Below are positions 24,757 through 34,400 of a stretch of 64,000 nucleotides of DNA, piece after piece. A program made the position numbers and the translations under genes. The notes under the pieces were generated by a model that had not been told where the DNA came from, did no database searches, and saw only the letters and a program-made list of their open reading frames with translations. Within the stretch, counting starts at the first letter, position 1. Each line of letters begins with the position of its first letter. Origin of the DNA: Nocardia wallacei. GTDB lineage: Bacteria; Actinomycetota; Actinomycetes; Mycobacteriales; Mycobacteriaceae. The stretch is taken from assembly GCF_029868745.1 (NCBI RefSeq), contig NZ_JARWOP010000354.1, positions 16,029 to 80,028 of the forward strand. Reading direction: 5' to 3'.

Positions 24757-25461
24757 GTGAGTTGGTCTTTCACACCGGACGAGTTCGCACACATCTGGCG
24801 CGACACCGACCTGGATCGCCACCCGTTCCCGCTGCGGATCCTGGAAACGCCGCGCACCGACGACGAGGCCGCCGCGCTGCGGCGCACCCTGGAGGCCCGG
24901 CTGCCGCTGCGCGCCGACCCCGATCTGTCCGCCTGCCTGCGGATTCTCGCCCAGCCACAGACCCGGGTGGTGGCCCTCGGCGGCGGGCACGGGCCGGGCA
25001 GCGAGATCCGCGCGCTCGGCGCGGCCGTCTACGACCACGCCGTGCTCGCCGTGCAGGAACCCGGCGGCTGTCCCGGCTTCGGCGGCGTCGTGCACCTCTC
25101 CATCGGCCACAGCGCCAAGCTGGGCGCGCGGATCGCGGCGCTGCTGCCGGAGACGCCACCGGGCCGTGAGCCCGCGCGTTCGGCGCCCACGGCGGCGGTC
25201 CGCGACGAGGAGACGGTGATGGCCACGCAGCCGAGAGTCCCCCGCATCCGGCGGCTGTTACTGCGCCCGCACACGGCCGAGGGGCACATCCGCATCGAGG
25301 CGGCCCTGGATCGGGACAATCCGCCCGCGCCGGTCTACTACACCTGGATCGACGTCGCCGACGACGGCCGCTACCTGATTCGCGCCGGTGACGAGGTGCA
25401 TATCGTCCCCGCCTCGGCGCAGCAGCTCGCCGCGCACCTACAGAAACGGATTGCGAGGTGA
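24757..25461 (+). CDS. EspG-family type VII secretion chaperone-like protein
   Basis: 234 residues from GTG 24757. The N-terminus SWSFTPDEFAHIWRDT and HPFPLRIL matches the opening of actinobacterial EspG proteins, which bind PE/PPE-type substrates in the cytosol and guide them to the ESX machine. The C-terminus has the typical GRYLIRAGDEVHIVPAS segment. Residues ~150-165 (TPPGREPARSAPTAAV) look like a flexible linker. An upstream frame to 24646 exists but lacks family similarity. Followed by two type VII substrate-like genes on the same strand, which supports the role. Confidence 0.8.
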   Translation: MSWSFTPDEFAHIWRDTDLDRHPFPLRILETPRTDDEAAALRRTLEARLPLRADPDLSACLRILAQPQTRVVALGGGHGPGSEIRALGAAVYDHAVLAVQEPGGCPGFGGVVHLSIGHSAKLGARIAALLPETPPGREPARSAPTAAVRDEETVMATQPRVPRIRRLLLRPHTAEGHIRIEAALDRDNPPAPVYYTWIDVADDGRYLIRAGDEVHIVPASAQQLAAHLQKRIAR

Positions 25462-25536
25462 ACCGGCCGCACGGCTGACCGGGACCCGCCCGACCGATTA
25501 GGCTGGGTCACGACCGACCGATCAGAGGGGGTGCGC

Positions 25537-25911
25537 ATGACGATCGAGGCGAGTCAGGCCGACATCGCCAAGTTCCTGGACGCGGCGCAGCACGGCTCGG
25601 TCCGGTTCGACCCGGCAGCGGCTCGCCGGTGCGCGGAACTCTACGACCAGCAGATCGCCCGGCTGCGACACCTGCAGCAGCGCCTGGAATCGGTGTCGCA
25701 GCTGCACGGCTTCGGCGGCTTCTTCTCCGCGGAGCAACTGCAGGCCGGCTTCTCCCGCAAGGCCCGCGACGCCGCCGAGCTGCTCGACCGGCACATCGCC
25801 GCCTCCTATCGGATGAAGGAGGGCTTCCTGATCAGCGCCGGACTGTACGAGGAGGCCGATGCCGCGCACGCCGCCGCACTGCGCGCGGTCTCCACGAGGC
25901 TGTCGCGATGA
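25537..25911 (+). CDS. Small helical ESX-associated protein
   Basis: 124 residues, almost entirely helical, with a central turn LHGFGGFFSAEQLQ and the C-terminal helix YRMKEGFLISAGLYEEAD. The size and two-helix layout are those of WXG100/PE-like type VII substrates, although a clear WxG is absent. ATG 25537 has AGAGGGGG six bases upstream. Its stop overlaps the next gene by 4 bp (ATGA), so the two proteins are probably made together and may form a heterodimer. Exact family not recognised. Confidence 0.78.
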   Translation: MTIEASQADIAKFLDAAQHGSVRFDPAAARRCAELYDQQIARLRHLQQRLESVSQLHGFGGFFSAEQLQAGFSRKARDAAELLDRHIAASYRMKEGFLISAGLYEEADAAHAAALRAVSTRLSR

Positions 25912-27179
25912 CCACGGAATACCGGTACGGTCCGCAGCCGCGCCGCAACGACCCGGACTACATCAGCGCGATGGAGCATTTCGAGTCGCTGACGCACGAG
26001 CAGATCCATGCCGGCACCCAGCGCATCGACGCCGGTGAGATCCTGCAGGCCTCGCTGGTGTGGCTGGAGGCCGCGGGCACCCTCACCACCTCCATGCCCT
26101 TGACGCGCAACGAGGTGGACCGGGCGATGAACGGCGCGGGCTGGCAGGGCGCGGCCGCCGACGCCGCCGACGCGTGCACCCGCGGCCTGGCCGAATCCGT
26201 CGAGGAGCTGGCCGCGATCATGGGCGAGGTCGGTGCCCGCCTGGGCGCGCTCGCCGCCGCGGCCGAAGCGGTGAAACTGGCCGTCGTGCCCCCCGGCAAC
26301 TCCGGCCCGATCGGCGCGATCGCCCGAATCCTGGAGGCGGCACACGTCCTCGACGCCCAGCTGGCACAGGAGGCCCTGCGCCAAGAGGCGCTGCTGGCCA
26401 TGAACATGATCTACAAGCCCGCCTACACCGCCGCAGGCACCGCAGTCCCAGCCCTCCCCGACTCCCCCGCCCTCCCCGGCGGCGCCCCCGACTCTTCCCC
26501 CACGAAACCCTCTGCTCCCCAATCCCTTCCACCGCAAAACTCGTCCCCACACACGGCACCACCACAGGATCCGGCCCCGCACACCGCTCCGCCACAGGAT
26601 CCAGCGCCGCACACCGCGCCGCCACAAGGCTCCGTGCCCCCGCAGGACTCCGCACCCGGCCCGGATGGTCCGCAACCACCTCGGCCGGAGCCCCCCACTC
26701 CGGGACAGCAAGCACCCCAGCCGCCCCAATCCTCCACGCCGACAACGCCTACCCCACCCACACCATCGTCACCCCCGCAGGACTCCACGCCCGGCCCGGA
26801 CGGTCCGCAACCACCCCGGCCGGAGTCCCCCGCCCCGGGACAGCAGGCGCCCCAATCCTCCACGCCCACAACTTCTCCGCCACCAGCCGCACCCACGCAA
26901 CCGGCACCCATCCCCACGCCGGAGCACACGCCCACACCACCCCAACCCCCGACCGAGACGGCTCCACCACCCGCCGCGCCGCCACCGTCCCCAGTGCCTC
27001 CACCATCCCCGGCCCCCGAGCCCGCCCCGGCCCCGCCACCACACACGCCCCCACCCCCACTGGAGCCCGGCCCACCCCTCTCCGACGAGGAGGGCCAGCC
27101 CGGCATCACCGGCCCGATCCCGGACACCTCCAGCCCCACTACCCCCGAACAACCCGGAGTCAGCCCACCCGGCCGCTGA
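25908..27179 (+). CDS. PPE/WXG-like type VII substrate with long proline-rich repeat tail
   Basis: 423 residues. The N-terminal ~180 residues are helical with a WxG-type turn (NGAGWQGAAADAADAC), as in PPE-like ESX substrates. Residues from ~190 to the end are a Pro/Ala/Thr-rich tail of about 235 residues with internal repeats: three ten-residue copies of the PPQDPAPHTA type and two copies of PGPDGPQPPRPE plus PGQQAPQ. Such tails are likely extended and may span or bind the cell wall. Coupled to the preceding small gene by a 4-bp overlap and placed after the EspG-like gene. Confidence 0.8.
   Translation: MTTEYRYGPQPRRNDPDYISAMEHFESLTHEQIHAGTQRIDAGEILQASLVWLEAAGTLTTSMPLTRNEVDRAMNGAGWQGAAADAADACTRGLAESVEELAAIMGEVGARLGALAAAAEAVKLAVVPPGNSGPIGAIARILEAAHVLDAQLAQEALRQEALLAMNMIYKPAYTAAGTAVPALPDSPALPGGAPDSSPTKPSAPQSLPPQNSSPHTAPPQDPAPHTAPPQDPAPHTAPPQGSVPPQDSAPGPDGPQPPRPEPPTPGQQAPQPPQSSTPTTPTPPTPSSPPQDSTPGPDGPQPPRPESPAPGQQAPQSSTPTTSPPPAAPTQPAPIPTPEHTPTPPQPPTETAPPPAAPPPSPVPPPSPAPEPAPAPPPHTPPPPLEPGPPLSDEEGQPGITGPIPDTSSPTTPEQPGVSPPGR
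26550..26639. repeat. 30-bp tandem repeat, three copies, inside the proline-rich gene
   Basis: Units at 26550-26579, 26580-26609 and 26610-26639 share the pattern CACAC-G-C-CC-CCACA-G, and encode PPQDPAPHTA-like ten-residue blocks. The reading frame is kept, so copy-number changes would lengthen or shorten the tail by ten residues. Confidence 0.75.
26641..26872. repeat. Direct duplication of ~100 bp inside the proline-rich gene
   Basis: The block 26641-26746 is repeated at 26776-26872 with about 90% identity and a 9-bp in-frame deletion. Both start CGCAGGACTCC and end in CCTCCACGCC. It duplicates the PGPDGPQPPRPE...PGQQAPQ segment of the protein. The preserved frame points to recent internal duplication under coding constraint. 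Confidence 0.75.
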
Positions 27180-27252
27180 GCAACTCACCCGCCCCGCAAC
27201 CCTGACACCACGACAGGTGACAGGGCATATCAGTCGACAGAGGAAATGCGCG

Positions 27253-27456
27253 ATGGTTTTCGCAGCCCGCCGGCCGGAACAACTCCACCATCAGCTGCAC
27301 GAGACCATCCAAGTCGAACACCCCGACAACAACACGCTCATCACCGCGCCGTCGGAGGAACACCGCCCCCAACGGGAGACGACACATCTCCTAGAACTTG
27401 CTCACGCAACCAAACGCGACCACGCCAACCTCCTACAGCGGCTGAGCGACGCATGA
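27253..27456 (+). CDS. Small hypothetical protein at the end of the ESX-type cluster
   Basis: 67 residues: a basic N-terminus MVFAARRPEQLHHQLH, then a polar stretch and an amphipathic C-terminal helix (HLLELAHATKRDHANLLQRL). ATG 27253 has AGAGGA eight bases upstream. It begins 73 bp after the proline-rich gene on the same strand. No family recognised. An overlapping frame starting at ATG 27246 is Pro/Ser/Arg-rich and less protein-like, so it was not chosen. Confidence 0.55.
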   Translation: MVFAARRPEQLHHQLHETIQVEHPDNNTLITAPSEEHRPQRETTHLLELAHATKRDHANLLQRLSDA

Positions 27457-27767
27457 GCATTCGCTACCCGAGCGCCGAATAAAACACTCGAGGCGAGCAC
27501 GCCGTTCGCCGGCAGCGGGATCGAGGACCGGAACTCGACATGGCCCCGGTCGTGGTCCCGCAGCCTGCCGTGCCCATCTGAGTTGGTGGTCCCCCGGCAG
27601 ATCCCGTGAGCATCACGAAACAGTTCCGGCGATTGCTACTTATTGCCGGACCCCGCTGCCGTTTCTGCGGCGGCCGACCGAGCACGGCCGACAAATCCGG
27701 ACTTGGCCGTGCTGCTGGACGGTGCCTTCGCACCTGCCGCTCGTTCGCCCCGCGTGATCGGTTCCTA
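27457..27767. other. Intergenic gap with a terminator-like hairpin
   Basis: 311 bp between the small ESX-cluster gene and the convergent proB gene. Open frames on both strands here are short and show no recognisable protein. The clearest element is an inverted repeat with 9-bp arms AGCACGGCC (27681-27689) and GGCCGTGCT (27705-27713) and a 15-base loop, about 55 bp past the proB stop; it may terminate proB. Around 27630-27650 the sequence is locally less GC-rich. Nothing else is evident. Confidence 0.5.
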
Positions 27768-28895
27768 CTACACCTTCACCAGATCGTCTGCGTGAATCAC
27801 GGGGCGCTGCATGCCTTCCGGGAGGTCGGTGGTGGAGCGGCCGACCATGGTCTGTAGTTCGGTGCTGTCGTATTCGGCGACGCCGCGGGCGACGACGTGG
27901 CCGTCGGGGGCGATCAGGTCGATGACGTCGCCGCCGTGGAAGCGGCCGCGGACGCCGGTGATGCCGGCGGCCAGGAGGGAGCGGCGGCATTGGGCGACGG
28001 CCTGTACCGCGCCCTCGTCGAGCAGCACCGCGCCGCGGCTGTCGGCGGCGTGCCGGACCCAGAACTTGCGGGCGGACAACCGAACCGGGCGGGCGGCGAA
28101 GGCAGTGCCGACGGAGGCGCCGGTGAGGGCGGCGGCGGCATCGGTCGCGGCCGCGAGCAATACCGGCACCCCGGCGTCGGCGGCGAGGCGGGCCGCCGAC
28201 AGTTTCGACGCCATGCCGCCGGTGCCCAGCGCACCGCCGCTACCGGCGATCACGCCGTCCAGGTCGGCGCTGCTGCGCACCTCGGGGATGAAGTTCGCGG
28301 CGCCCTTGCGCGGGTCGCCGTCGTAGAGGCCGTCCACATCCGACAGCAGTACCAGCGCGTCCGCGCCGACCAGATGCGCGACCAGCGCCGCCAGCCGATC
28401 GTTGTCGCCGAAGCGGATCTCCTCGGTGGCGATGGTGTCGTTCTCGTTGACCACCGCGATCGCGTGCAGTGAGCGCAGCCGGTCCAGCGTCCGCTGGGCG
28501 TTGCGGTGGTGCTCGCGGCGCGAGAAGTCCCCGGCGGTCAGCAGCACCTGTCCGACCGTCCGCCCGTACCGCGCGAACGACGTACCCCAGGCGTGCGCCA
28601 GCGCCAGCTGCCCGACGCTCGCCGCCGCCTGTTTGGTAGCCAGATCCCTTGGCCGCGAAGACAATTTGAGTGGCGCGATCCCCGCCCCGATGGCGCCCGA
28701 GGACACCACGACGACATCGGACCCCGCCCGCATCCGCGCCTCGACCGCGTCGGCCAGCTTGTCCAGCCGTCCCGTATCGAGACCGCCCGCCAAACTGGTC
28801 AGCGCCGACGACCCGATCTTCACCACCACGCTGCGCGCGGTCGCGACGGCTTTGCGCGCCTCGCTGATGTCCTGACCCGAATCAACCTGCGTCAT
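27768..28895 (-). CDS. proB: Glutamate 5-kinase
   Basis: First enzyme of proline synthesis: ATP-dependent phosphorylation of L-glutamate to glutamyl 5-phosphate. The amino-acid kinase domain shows VVVKIGSSALT at the start, VVSSGAIGAG, VNENDTIAT and FGDNDRLAALVA, then a C-terminal PUA domain (about residues 285-375, DEGAVQAVAQ and GRFHGGDVIDLIAPDG). 375 residues from ATG 28895; 15 further upstream codons are unlikely. Lies 57 bp after obg on the same strand, the usual mycobacterial order. Cytosolic. Confidence 0.96.
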   Translation of the reverse strand: MTQVDSGQDISEARKAVATARSVVVKIGSSALTSLAGGLDTGRLDKLADAVEARMRAGSDVVVVSSGAIGAGIAPLKLSSRPRDLATKQAAASVGQLALAHAWGTSFARYGRTVGQVLLTAGDFSRREHHRNAQRTLDRLRSLHAIAVVNENDTIATEEIRFGDNDRLAALVAHLVGADALVLLSDVDGLYDGDPRKGAANFIPEVRSSADLDGVIAGSGGALGTGGMASKLSAARLAADAGVPVLLAAATDAAAALTGASVGTAFAARPVRLSARKFWVRHAADSRGAVLLDEGAVQAVAQCRRSLLAAGITGVRGRFHGGDVIDLIAPDGHVVARGVAEYDSTELQTMVGRSTTDLPEGMQRPVIHADDLVKV

Positions 28896-28952
28896 AACAG
28901 AACTCACTCCACAACACCGAACATCGTTGCGCCGCGGCACCGTTCGACGGCC

Positions 28953-30413
28953 TCACTGGCCGTCCTCGTCCTCCGAGACCAGCCCGCGCCGCACCCGGGA
29001 GGCGTGCTTGCGCTCGGCCGCCGAGATGCGTTCGGTCTGATCGAGCCGGGGATCGGTACCGCGGCCGGTCATCACCAGATCCACGCCCGCGGAGATCTGC
29101 GGTTCCCACTCGAAGCTGATGTCGCCGATGGTGACCGGCGCGCCGGGCTCGGCGCCCAGCCGCTCCAGTTCCGCCTCCACGCCCAGCCGGGCCAGCCGGT
29201 CGGCCAGGAAGCCGACGGCCTCGTCGTTGTCGAACTGAGTCTGGCGCACCCAGCGCTCCGGGCGCTCGCCGCGCACGATGAAGCCGCCCTCGACCTCCGG
29301 GTCGACGGCCACCGTGAAGCCGCTCTCGCCCCGCACCACCGGCCGGATGACCGGGCGCTTCGGCGCCGCCTTCGGATGCGCCTCCCGGTACTCACGGATC
29401 AGTTCGGCCAGCGCGAAGGTCAACTGCCGCAAGCCTTCCCGGCTCACCGCCGAGATCCGGAAAACCGGCCAGCCGCGCGTGGCGAACTCCGGCGTCACCA
29501 GCTCGGCCAGTTCCTCGGCGTCGGGAATGTCGACCTTGTTGAGGATCACCACGCGCGGCCGATCGGCCAGATCGCCGAGACCCGCATCGGCCTGCAGCGC
29601 GGGCTGATACGCGGCCAGCTCCGCTTCCAGAGCGTCGACGTCCGACACCGGATCCCGGCCGGGCTCCAGGGTGGCGCAGTCCACCACGTGCGCCAGCACC
29701 GCGCACCGCTCGAGGTGGCGCAGGAAGTCCAGGCCCAGGCCGCGTCCCTCGCTCGCCCCCGGGATCAGACCGGGCACGTCGGCGATGGTGAAGGTGGTGT
29801 CGCCACTGGACACCACGCCCAGATTCGGCACCAGCGTGGTGAAGGGGTAGTCGGCGATCTTCGGCTTGGCCGCGGACAGCACCGACACCAGCGACGACTT
29901 ACCGGCCGAAGGAAATCCGACGAGCCCGACATCGGCGACCGATTTCAGCTCGAGGACGAGATCGCGCTCCTCGCCCTCCTCGCCGAGCAGCGCGAAGCCG
30001 GGCGCCTTGCGGGCCCGCGACACCAGGGCCGCGTTGCCGAGTCCGCCGCGGCCGCCGCGGGCCGCCACGAACCGGGTGCCCGCCCCGATCAGGTCCGCGA
30101 CGATATCGCCGTCCGGGCCGATCACGACGGTCCCGTCCGGCACCTTCAGCAGCAGCTCACCGCCCTGCTTGCCGTTGCGGTTGCCGCCCTCGCCGGGCTT
30201 GCCGTTGCCCGCCTGGGCGTGCGGATGGAAGTGGAAGTCCAGCAGGGTGTGCACATTGGGGTCGACCTCGAGGATCACGTCCCCGCCGTTGCCCCCGTCC
30301 CCACCGTCGGGCCCACCCAACGGCTTGAACTTCTCCCGATGCACCGAAGCACATCCGTGCCCGCCCTTACCGGCGCGCACATGCAGCACGACGCGATCGA
30401 TGAACTTGGACAT
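28953..30413 (-). CDS. obg: GTPase Obg/CgtA
   Basis: Essential ribosome-associated GTPase. The Gly-rich Obg fold is at the N-terminus (MSKFIDRVVLHVRAGKGG, GGPDGGDGGNGGD), the G domain in the middle (GFPSAGKSSL, DVPGLIPGASEGRGLG, NKVD) and the C-terminal OCT domain after it. 486 residues. ATG 30413 fits family starts; an ATG at 30425 sits too close to the AGGAGG. It follows rpmA by 106 bp, with an intrinsic terminator between them, so expression may partly uncouple from the ribosomal genes. An inverted repeat GACGGCC/GGCCGTC (28946-28964) straddles its stop codon. Confidence 0.97.
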   Translation of the reverse strand: MSKFIDRVVLHVRAGKGGHGCASVHREKFKPLGGPDGGDGGNGGDVILEVDPNVHTLLDFHFHPHAQAGNGKPGEGGNRNGKQGGELLLKVPDGTVVIGPDGDIVADLIGAGTRFVAARGGRGGLGNAALVSRARKAPGFALLGEEGEERDLVLELKSVADVGLVGFPSAGKSSLVSVLSAAKPKIADYPFTTLVPNLGVVSSGDTTFTIADVPGLIPGASEGRGLGLDFLRHLERCAVLAHVVDCATLEPGRDPVSDVDALEAELAAYQPALQADAGLGDLADRPRVVILNKVDIPDAEELAELVTPEFATRGWPVFRISAVSREGLRQLTFALAELIREYREAHPKAAPKRPVIRPVVRGESGFTVAVDPEVEGGFIVRGERPERWVRQTQFDNDEAVGFLADRLARLGVEAELERLGAEPGAPVTIGDISFEWEPQISAGVDLVMTGRGTDPRLDQTERISAAERKHASRVRRGLVSEDEDGQ

Positions 30414-30458
30414 ATTCCTGATCATCCTCCTTCTCGAATGGTCGGCTGCAACAGAAAA

Positions 30459-30487
30459 CGGGCCAGGGTGTTTGTCACCCTGACCCG
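30459..30487 (-). terminator. Intrinsic terminator or attenuator after rpmA
   Basis: A 12-bp stem pairs CGGGCCAGGGTG (30459-30470) with CACCCTGACCCG (30476-30487), one wobble pair, short loop. Reading the minus strand it is followed by a T-rich run CGTTTTCTGTT. It lies between rpmA and obg on their transcribed strand. Confidence 0.8.
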
Positions 30488-30519
30488 CTTTCGAAGTGTG
30501 GTGGAAGGCTCCGCGCGGC

Positions 30520-30786
30520 TCAGGCCTGCGTCGGCTCCGGAACCACGATGTTGACGGTCTTGCGGCCACGCTTGGTGCCGAACTTGACCGCGCCCGCCTC
30601 GAGGGCGAACAGCGTGTCGTCACCGCCGCGGCCGACGTTCACGCCCGGGTGGAAGTGCGTGCCGCGCTGACGGACCAGGATCTCGCCGGCCTTGACGGCC
30701 TGGCCGCCGAAGCGCTTCACGCCGAGCCGCTGGGCATTCGAGTCGCGACCGTTACGAGAGCTGGACGCACCCTTCTTATGTGCCAT
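30520..30786 (-). CDS. rpmA: 50S ribosomal protein L27
   Basis: 88 residues, start MAHKKGASSSRNGRDSNAQR as in L27 proteins, which reach the peptidyl-transferase centre. GTHFHPGVNVGRGGDDTLF is the conserved core. Located 43 bp after rplU in the standard rplU-rpmA-obg order. No N-terminal Firmicutes-type propeptide. Confidence 0.98.
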   Translation of the reverse strand: MAHKKGASSSRNGRDSNAQRLGVKRFGGQAVKAGEILVRQRGTHFHPGVNVGRGGDDTLFALEAGAVKFGTKRGRKTVNIVVPEPTQA

Positions 30787-30829
30787 GGTTGTTGAACTCC
30801 TCGTACTTGGGGTGAAACCCCGTAGTCGC

Positions 30830-31141
30830 TTACTTGATGCCGGTGACCTTCAGGACCGTCAGCTTCTGACGGTGGCCCTGACGCTTGTGGTAGCCGGTCT
30901 TGTTCTTGAACTTGTGGATGCGGATCTTCGGGCCCTTGGTCTGCTCGACGACCTCGGCGGACACCGACACCTTGGCCAGCTTGTCCGCATCGGTGGTCAG
31001 CTCCGAGCCGTTGACGACCAGCACCGGCGCCAGCGACACCGCCGCGCCCGGTTCACCCTCGATCTTCTCGACCTTCACCAGGTCACCGACCGCGACCTTG
31101 TACTGCTTTCCGCCGGTCTTGACGATCGCGTACGTTGCCAT
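30830..31141 (-). CDS. rplU: 50S ribosomal protein L21
   Basis: 103 residues, the full L21 length: MATYAIVKTGGKQYKVAVGD at the start and GYHKRQGHRQKLTVLKVTGI at the end. Component of the large ribosomal subunit. First gene of rplU-rpmA(-obg). The preceding 285-bp gap to rne holds its promoter region and the rne terminator; a GAGGGT ribosome site lies 7 bp before ATG 31141. Confidence 0.98.
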   Translation of the reverse strand: MATYAIVKTGGKQYKVAVGDLVKVEKIEGEPGAAVSLAPVLVVNGSELTTDADKLAKVSVSAEVVEQTKGPKIRIHKFKNKTGYHKRQGHRQKLTVLKVTGIK

Positions 31142-31381
31142 CGGTCGGCTACCCTCTTCCTCTACTAGTGCTCGGCACTTTGCTCATGCGACGACTCCCG
31201 GTCGACAACCGGAGACCGCCGTACGTCTGGTCTGGTAATCACGCTGCTTCCGCGCTGCGCTTCGAGAAGCGCCACAGCTTTCAGGTGACACAGCGCAATG
31301 CTGTCACCGAGCAGCGACTGGCCAAGATTACAGGACCCGCACCCGCCCGGCCAAACCGGGGTGACGCCCGAGCGCGAACGC

Positions 31382-31414
31382 CGACGGCCCGCACCGATCC
31401 GGTGCGGGCCGTCG
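31382..31414 (-). terminator. Terminator hairpin after rne
   Basis: A perfect 15-bp stem: CGACGGCCCGCACCG (31382-31396) against CGGTGCGGGCCGTCG (31400-31414), with a 3-base loop. It starts 13 bp past the rne stop on the minus strand. No U-tract follows, as is usual for many high-GC actinobacterial terminators. Confidence 0.8.
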
Positions 31415-31426
31415 CTGGTCCTACCC

Positions 31427-34400
31427 TCAGTTCGGCTGTTCCGGCGCTCCCGCGGCCCGTCCGGCGGACCGGCGGCGCGGACGGCTGCGCGGCTCGACCG
31501 GAGCGGCGGGGATGTCGGTGAAGTCGACGGCCGGCTGTTCCTGCTCCGCGCTGGAGAGCACGAACACCGCGCCCTCGCTGTCGGTGCTGGGAGCCGCGGT
31601 GGTGCGCGCCACCCGGCGACGCCCCCGGCGGGCGCCGGCGGCCTGCTCACCGGTCGAAGCGTCGCCGACGCTCTCGGTCGCAGTGCCCTCGGCGATCGTG
31701 GCCGCAGCGTCACCGGCCTCGGCGTCATCACCCTCGGCGTCACCCTCGACCTCGGCGGCAGCAACCTCGCCTTCGTCCCCGGACGTCGCAACGGATTCCG
31801 GCGCGGCGCCGGACACCGCGGGGGTCTCGGATACCACATCGGCGTCGGCCGCCTCGGCCACCGACCGACCGACACCGGACTCTTCGGCATCGCTCGCCGT
31901 CGCCGCTTCCCGCTCCTCCGCCTCGGCCGCGTTCGCCGCGGCCTCGGCTCGCAGTGCGGCCGACCGGCTGCCACGCCGGGCCCGCCGTCGCGACCGCCCC
32001 GGCGTACTCTCTTCCGAGCCCGCGCGATCGGTGGTCCGGCTCGTGCCCGAATCCGCCTGCGCCGCAGTCGAAGACATCACCTCGAGGTCGGCCTCGGCGG
32101 CTTCCTGCACCGCCTCGGCGGCCGCCACCGCGAGATCGGCCTCGACGGTCGCCACCGTGGCGGCCTCCTCGGCTTGATGCGCGGCCATCGCCAGCGCCAC
32201 CGGATGAGCCCGCTTGACGGCCGCGTCCTCCTCGGTGTGCGGCTCGGCCGGTGCGGCGGTCCCGTTGGTGGCGGGCGCGACCGGCGCGGGCGCCGGTGTC
32301 TTGTCCTTGCGGCGGCGACGGCCCTCGCGACGGCCGCCGCTCTCCTCGACGGCCGGCGTCTCGACCGGATAGTTGTGCACCAGGATGCCGCGCCCGTGGC
32401 AGTGCTCGCAGGTGGTGGAGAACGCCTCGACCAGCCCGGTACCCAGCTTCTTGCGGGTCATCTGCACCAGACCCAGCGAGGTCACCTCGGACACCTGGTG
32501 CCGGGTGCGGTCGCGGCCCAGCGCCTCGGTCAGGCGGCGCAGCACCAGATCCCGGTTCGACTCGAGCACCATGTCGATAAAGTCGACCACGATCATGCCG
32601 CCGATATCGCGCAGACGCATCTGCCGCACGATCTCCTCGGCCGCCTCCAGGTTGTTCCGGGTGACCGTCTCTTCCAGGTTGCTGCCGCCCGCGCCGGTGA
32701 ACTTGCCGGTGTTGACGTCGATGACGGTCATGGCCTCGGTACGGTCGATGACCAGGGTGCCGCCGGAGGGCAGCCACACCTTGCGGTCGAGCGCCTTGGC
32801 CAGCTGCTCGTCGATGCGGAAGCTGCCGAAGACGTCGACGTTCGTGTTCTCGTGCCGCTCGACGCGGGTCAGCAGATCCGGCGCCACCGTGCGGATGTAG
32901 TTCTCGACCGTGGTCCAGGACCGGTCGCCCTCGATGACCAGCTTCGAGAAGTCCTCGTTGAACAGGTCGCGGATCACCTTGACCAGCAGGTCGGGCTCCT
33001 CGTAGAGCGTCTTCGGCGCTCCGGAGCCGTTCTTGGACTGGTTCTCGATGGTCTTCCAGGTGGCCTGCAGCCGCTCCACGTCGCGAGCCAGTTCGTTCTC
33101 AGCGACGCCCTCGGACGCGGTGCGGATGATGACCCCGGCATCCTGCGGCACGATGTCGCGCAGGATCTCCTTGAGCCGCTTGCGCTCGGTGTCGGGCAGC
33201 TTGCGGCTGATACCGGTGGACGAGCCGCCCGGCACGTAGACCAGGAAGCGGCCGGCCAGCGAGATCTGCGTGGTCAGCCGGGCGCCCTTGTGCCCGACCG
33301 GGTCCTTGGAGACCTGCACCAGCACGGTGTCGCCGGGCTTGAGCGCCTGCTCGATCTTGCGCTCCTTGCCGCCGAGCCCGGCGGCCTCCCAATTCACCTC
33401 GCCCGCGTACAGCACGCCGTTGCGGCCGCGGCCGATGTCGACGAACGCGGCCTCCATGCTGGGCAGCACGTTCTGCACCTTGCCCAGGTACACGTTGCCG
33501 ACCATGGACGCCTGACCGCTGCTGGTCACGAAGTGTTCGACCAGGATGTTGTCCTCGAGCACGGCGACCTGAACGGTCGCGGCCGGGTGCTCGGAGAAGG
33601 TCTTCTCCCGCACCACCATGACGCGGTCCACCGATTCGCGGCGGGCCAGGAACTCCGACTCGGTCAGGATCGGCGGGCGGCGACGGCCGGCCTCACGCCC
33701 GTCGCGCCGGCGCTGCCGCTTGGCCTCGAGGCGCGTCGAGCCGCTGATGCCCTGCACCTCGTCGCCGGAGCCGCGGCGCTTGTTGCGCGGCTCGCGCTCG
33801 TGCACAACGGTGTTCGGCGGATCGTCCTCGCTCGCCTCTGGTTCGGCGTCCTCCCCCGCCTTGCGACGGCGACGACGGCGACGACGGCGGCTGGAGCCCT
33901 CCGGCACGGCGTCGTCGTCGGACCCGTTCTCGGCGGATTCGTCGTCCTCGGAGGCGGAGTCGTCCTCGGAGTTCTGCTCGTCCTCGTTGTCGTCGTCCTG
34001 GTCGCTGTGCTGTTCGCCACGTCCGCGGCCGCGACCGCGACGACCCCGGCGACGGCGGCGTGAGCGGTTGCTGTCGTCACCGTCGTCGCGGGACTGGTCG
34101 TCGTCCCACGAGTTCTCGGTGTCGTCGGTGTCGGCGTCGGCGTCGTCGGCCTGCTGTTCGGCCGGCTTGCTCGGCTCCGCCGCGGCGGGAGGCTCGGGCG
34201 CGGCCTCCTCGACCGGCGCGGCCTTCTTCTCTTCCTCGGGCGGGGCCTGCCGCTCGGCACGCAGCTTGCGCCGCATCTCCTGGGCGGCGGTCGCGTCGGG
34301 CGGCAGGAACAGCGGCGCGGCCACCACGGCGGGCGGCTCGAAGGCTACCGGCTCGGGAGCGGGCGGTTCGGGGGCGTGGAAGGGACTGGTGAACAACGAC

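Noticed and set aside
27606..27857. Short plus-strand frame with a CxxC (CRFCGG) between the ESX cluster and proB
   Set aside because: It overlaps the proB 3' end, lacks a ribosome site and shows no zinc-ribbon pattern beyond one CxxC.
28946..28964. Hairpin at the obg stop as a terminator
   Set aside because: Seven-bp stem overlapping coding sequence with no U-tract, and proB follows closely; too weak to call.
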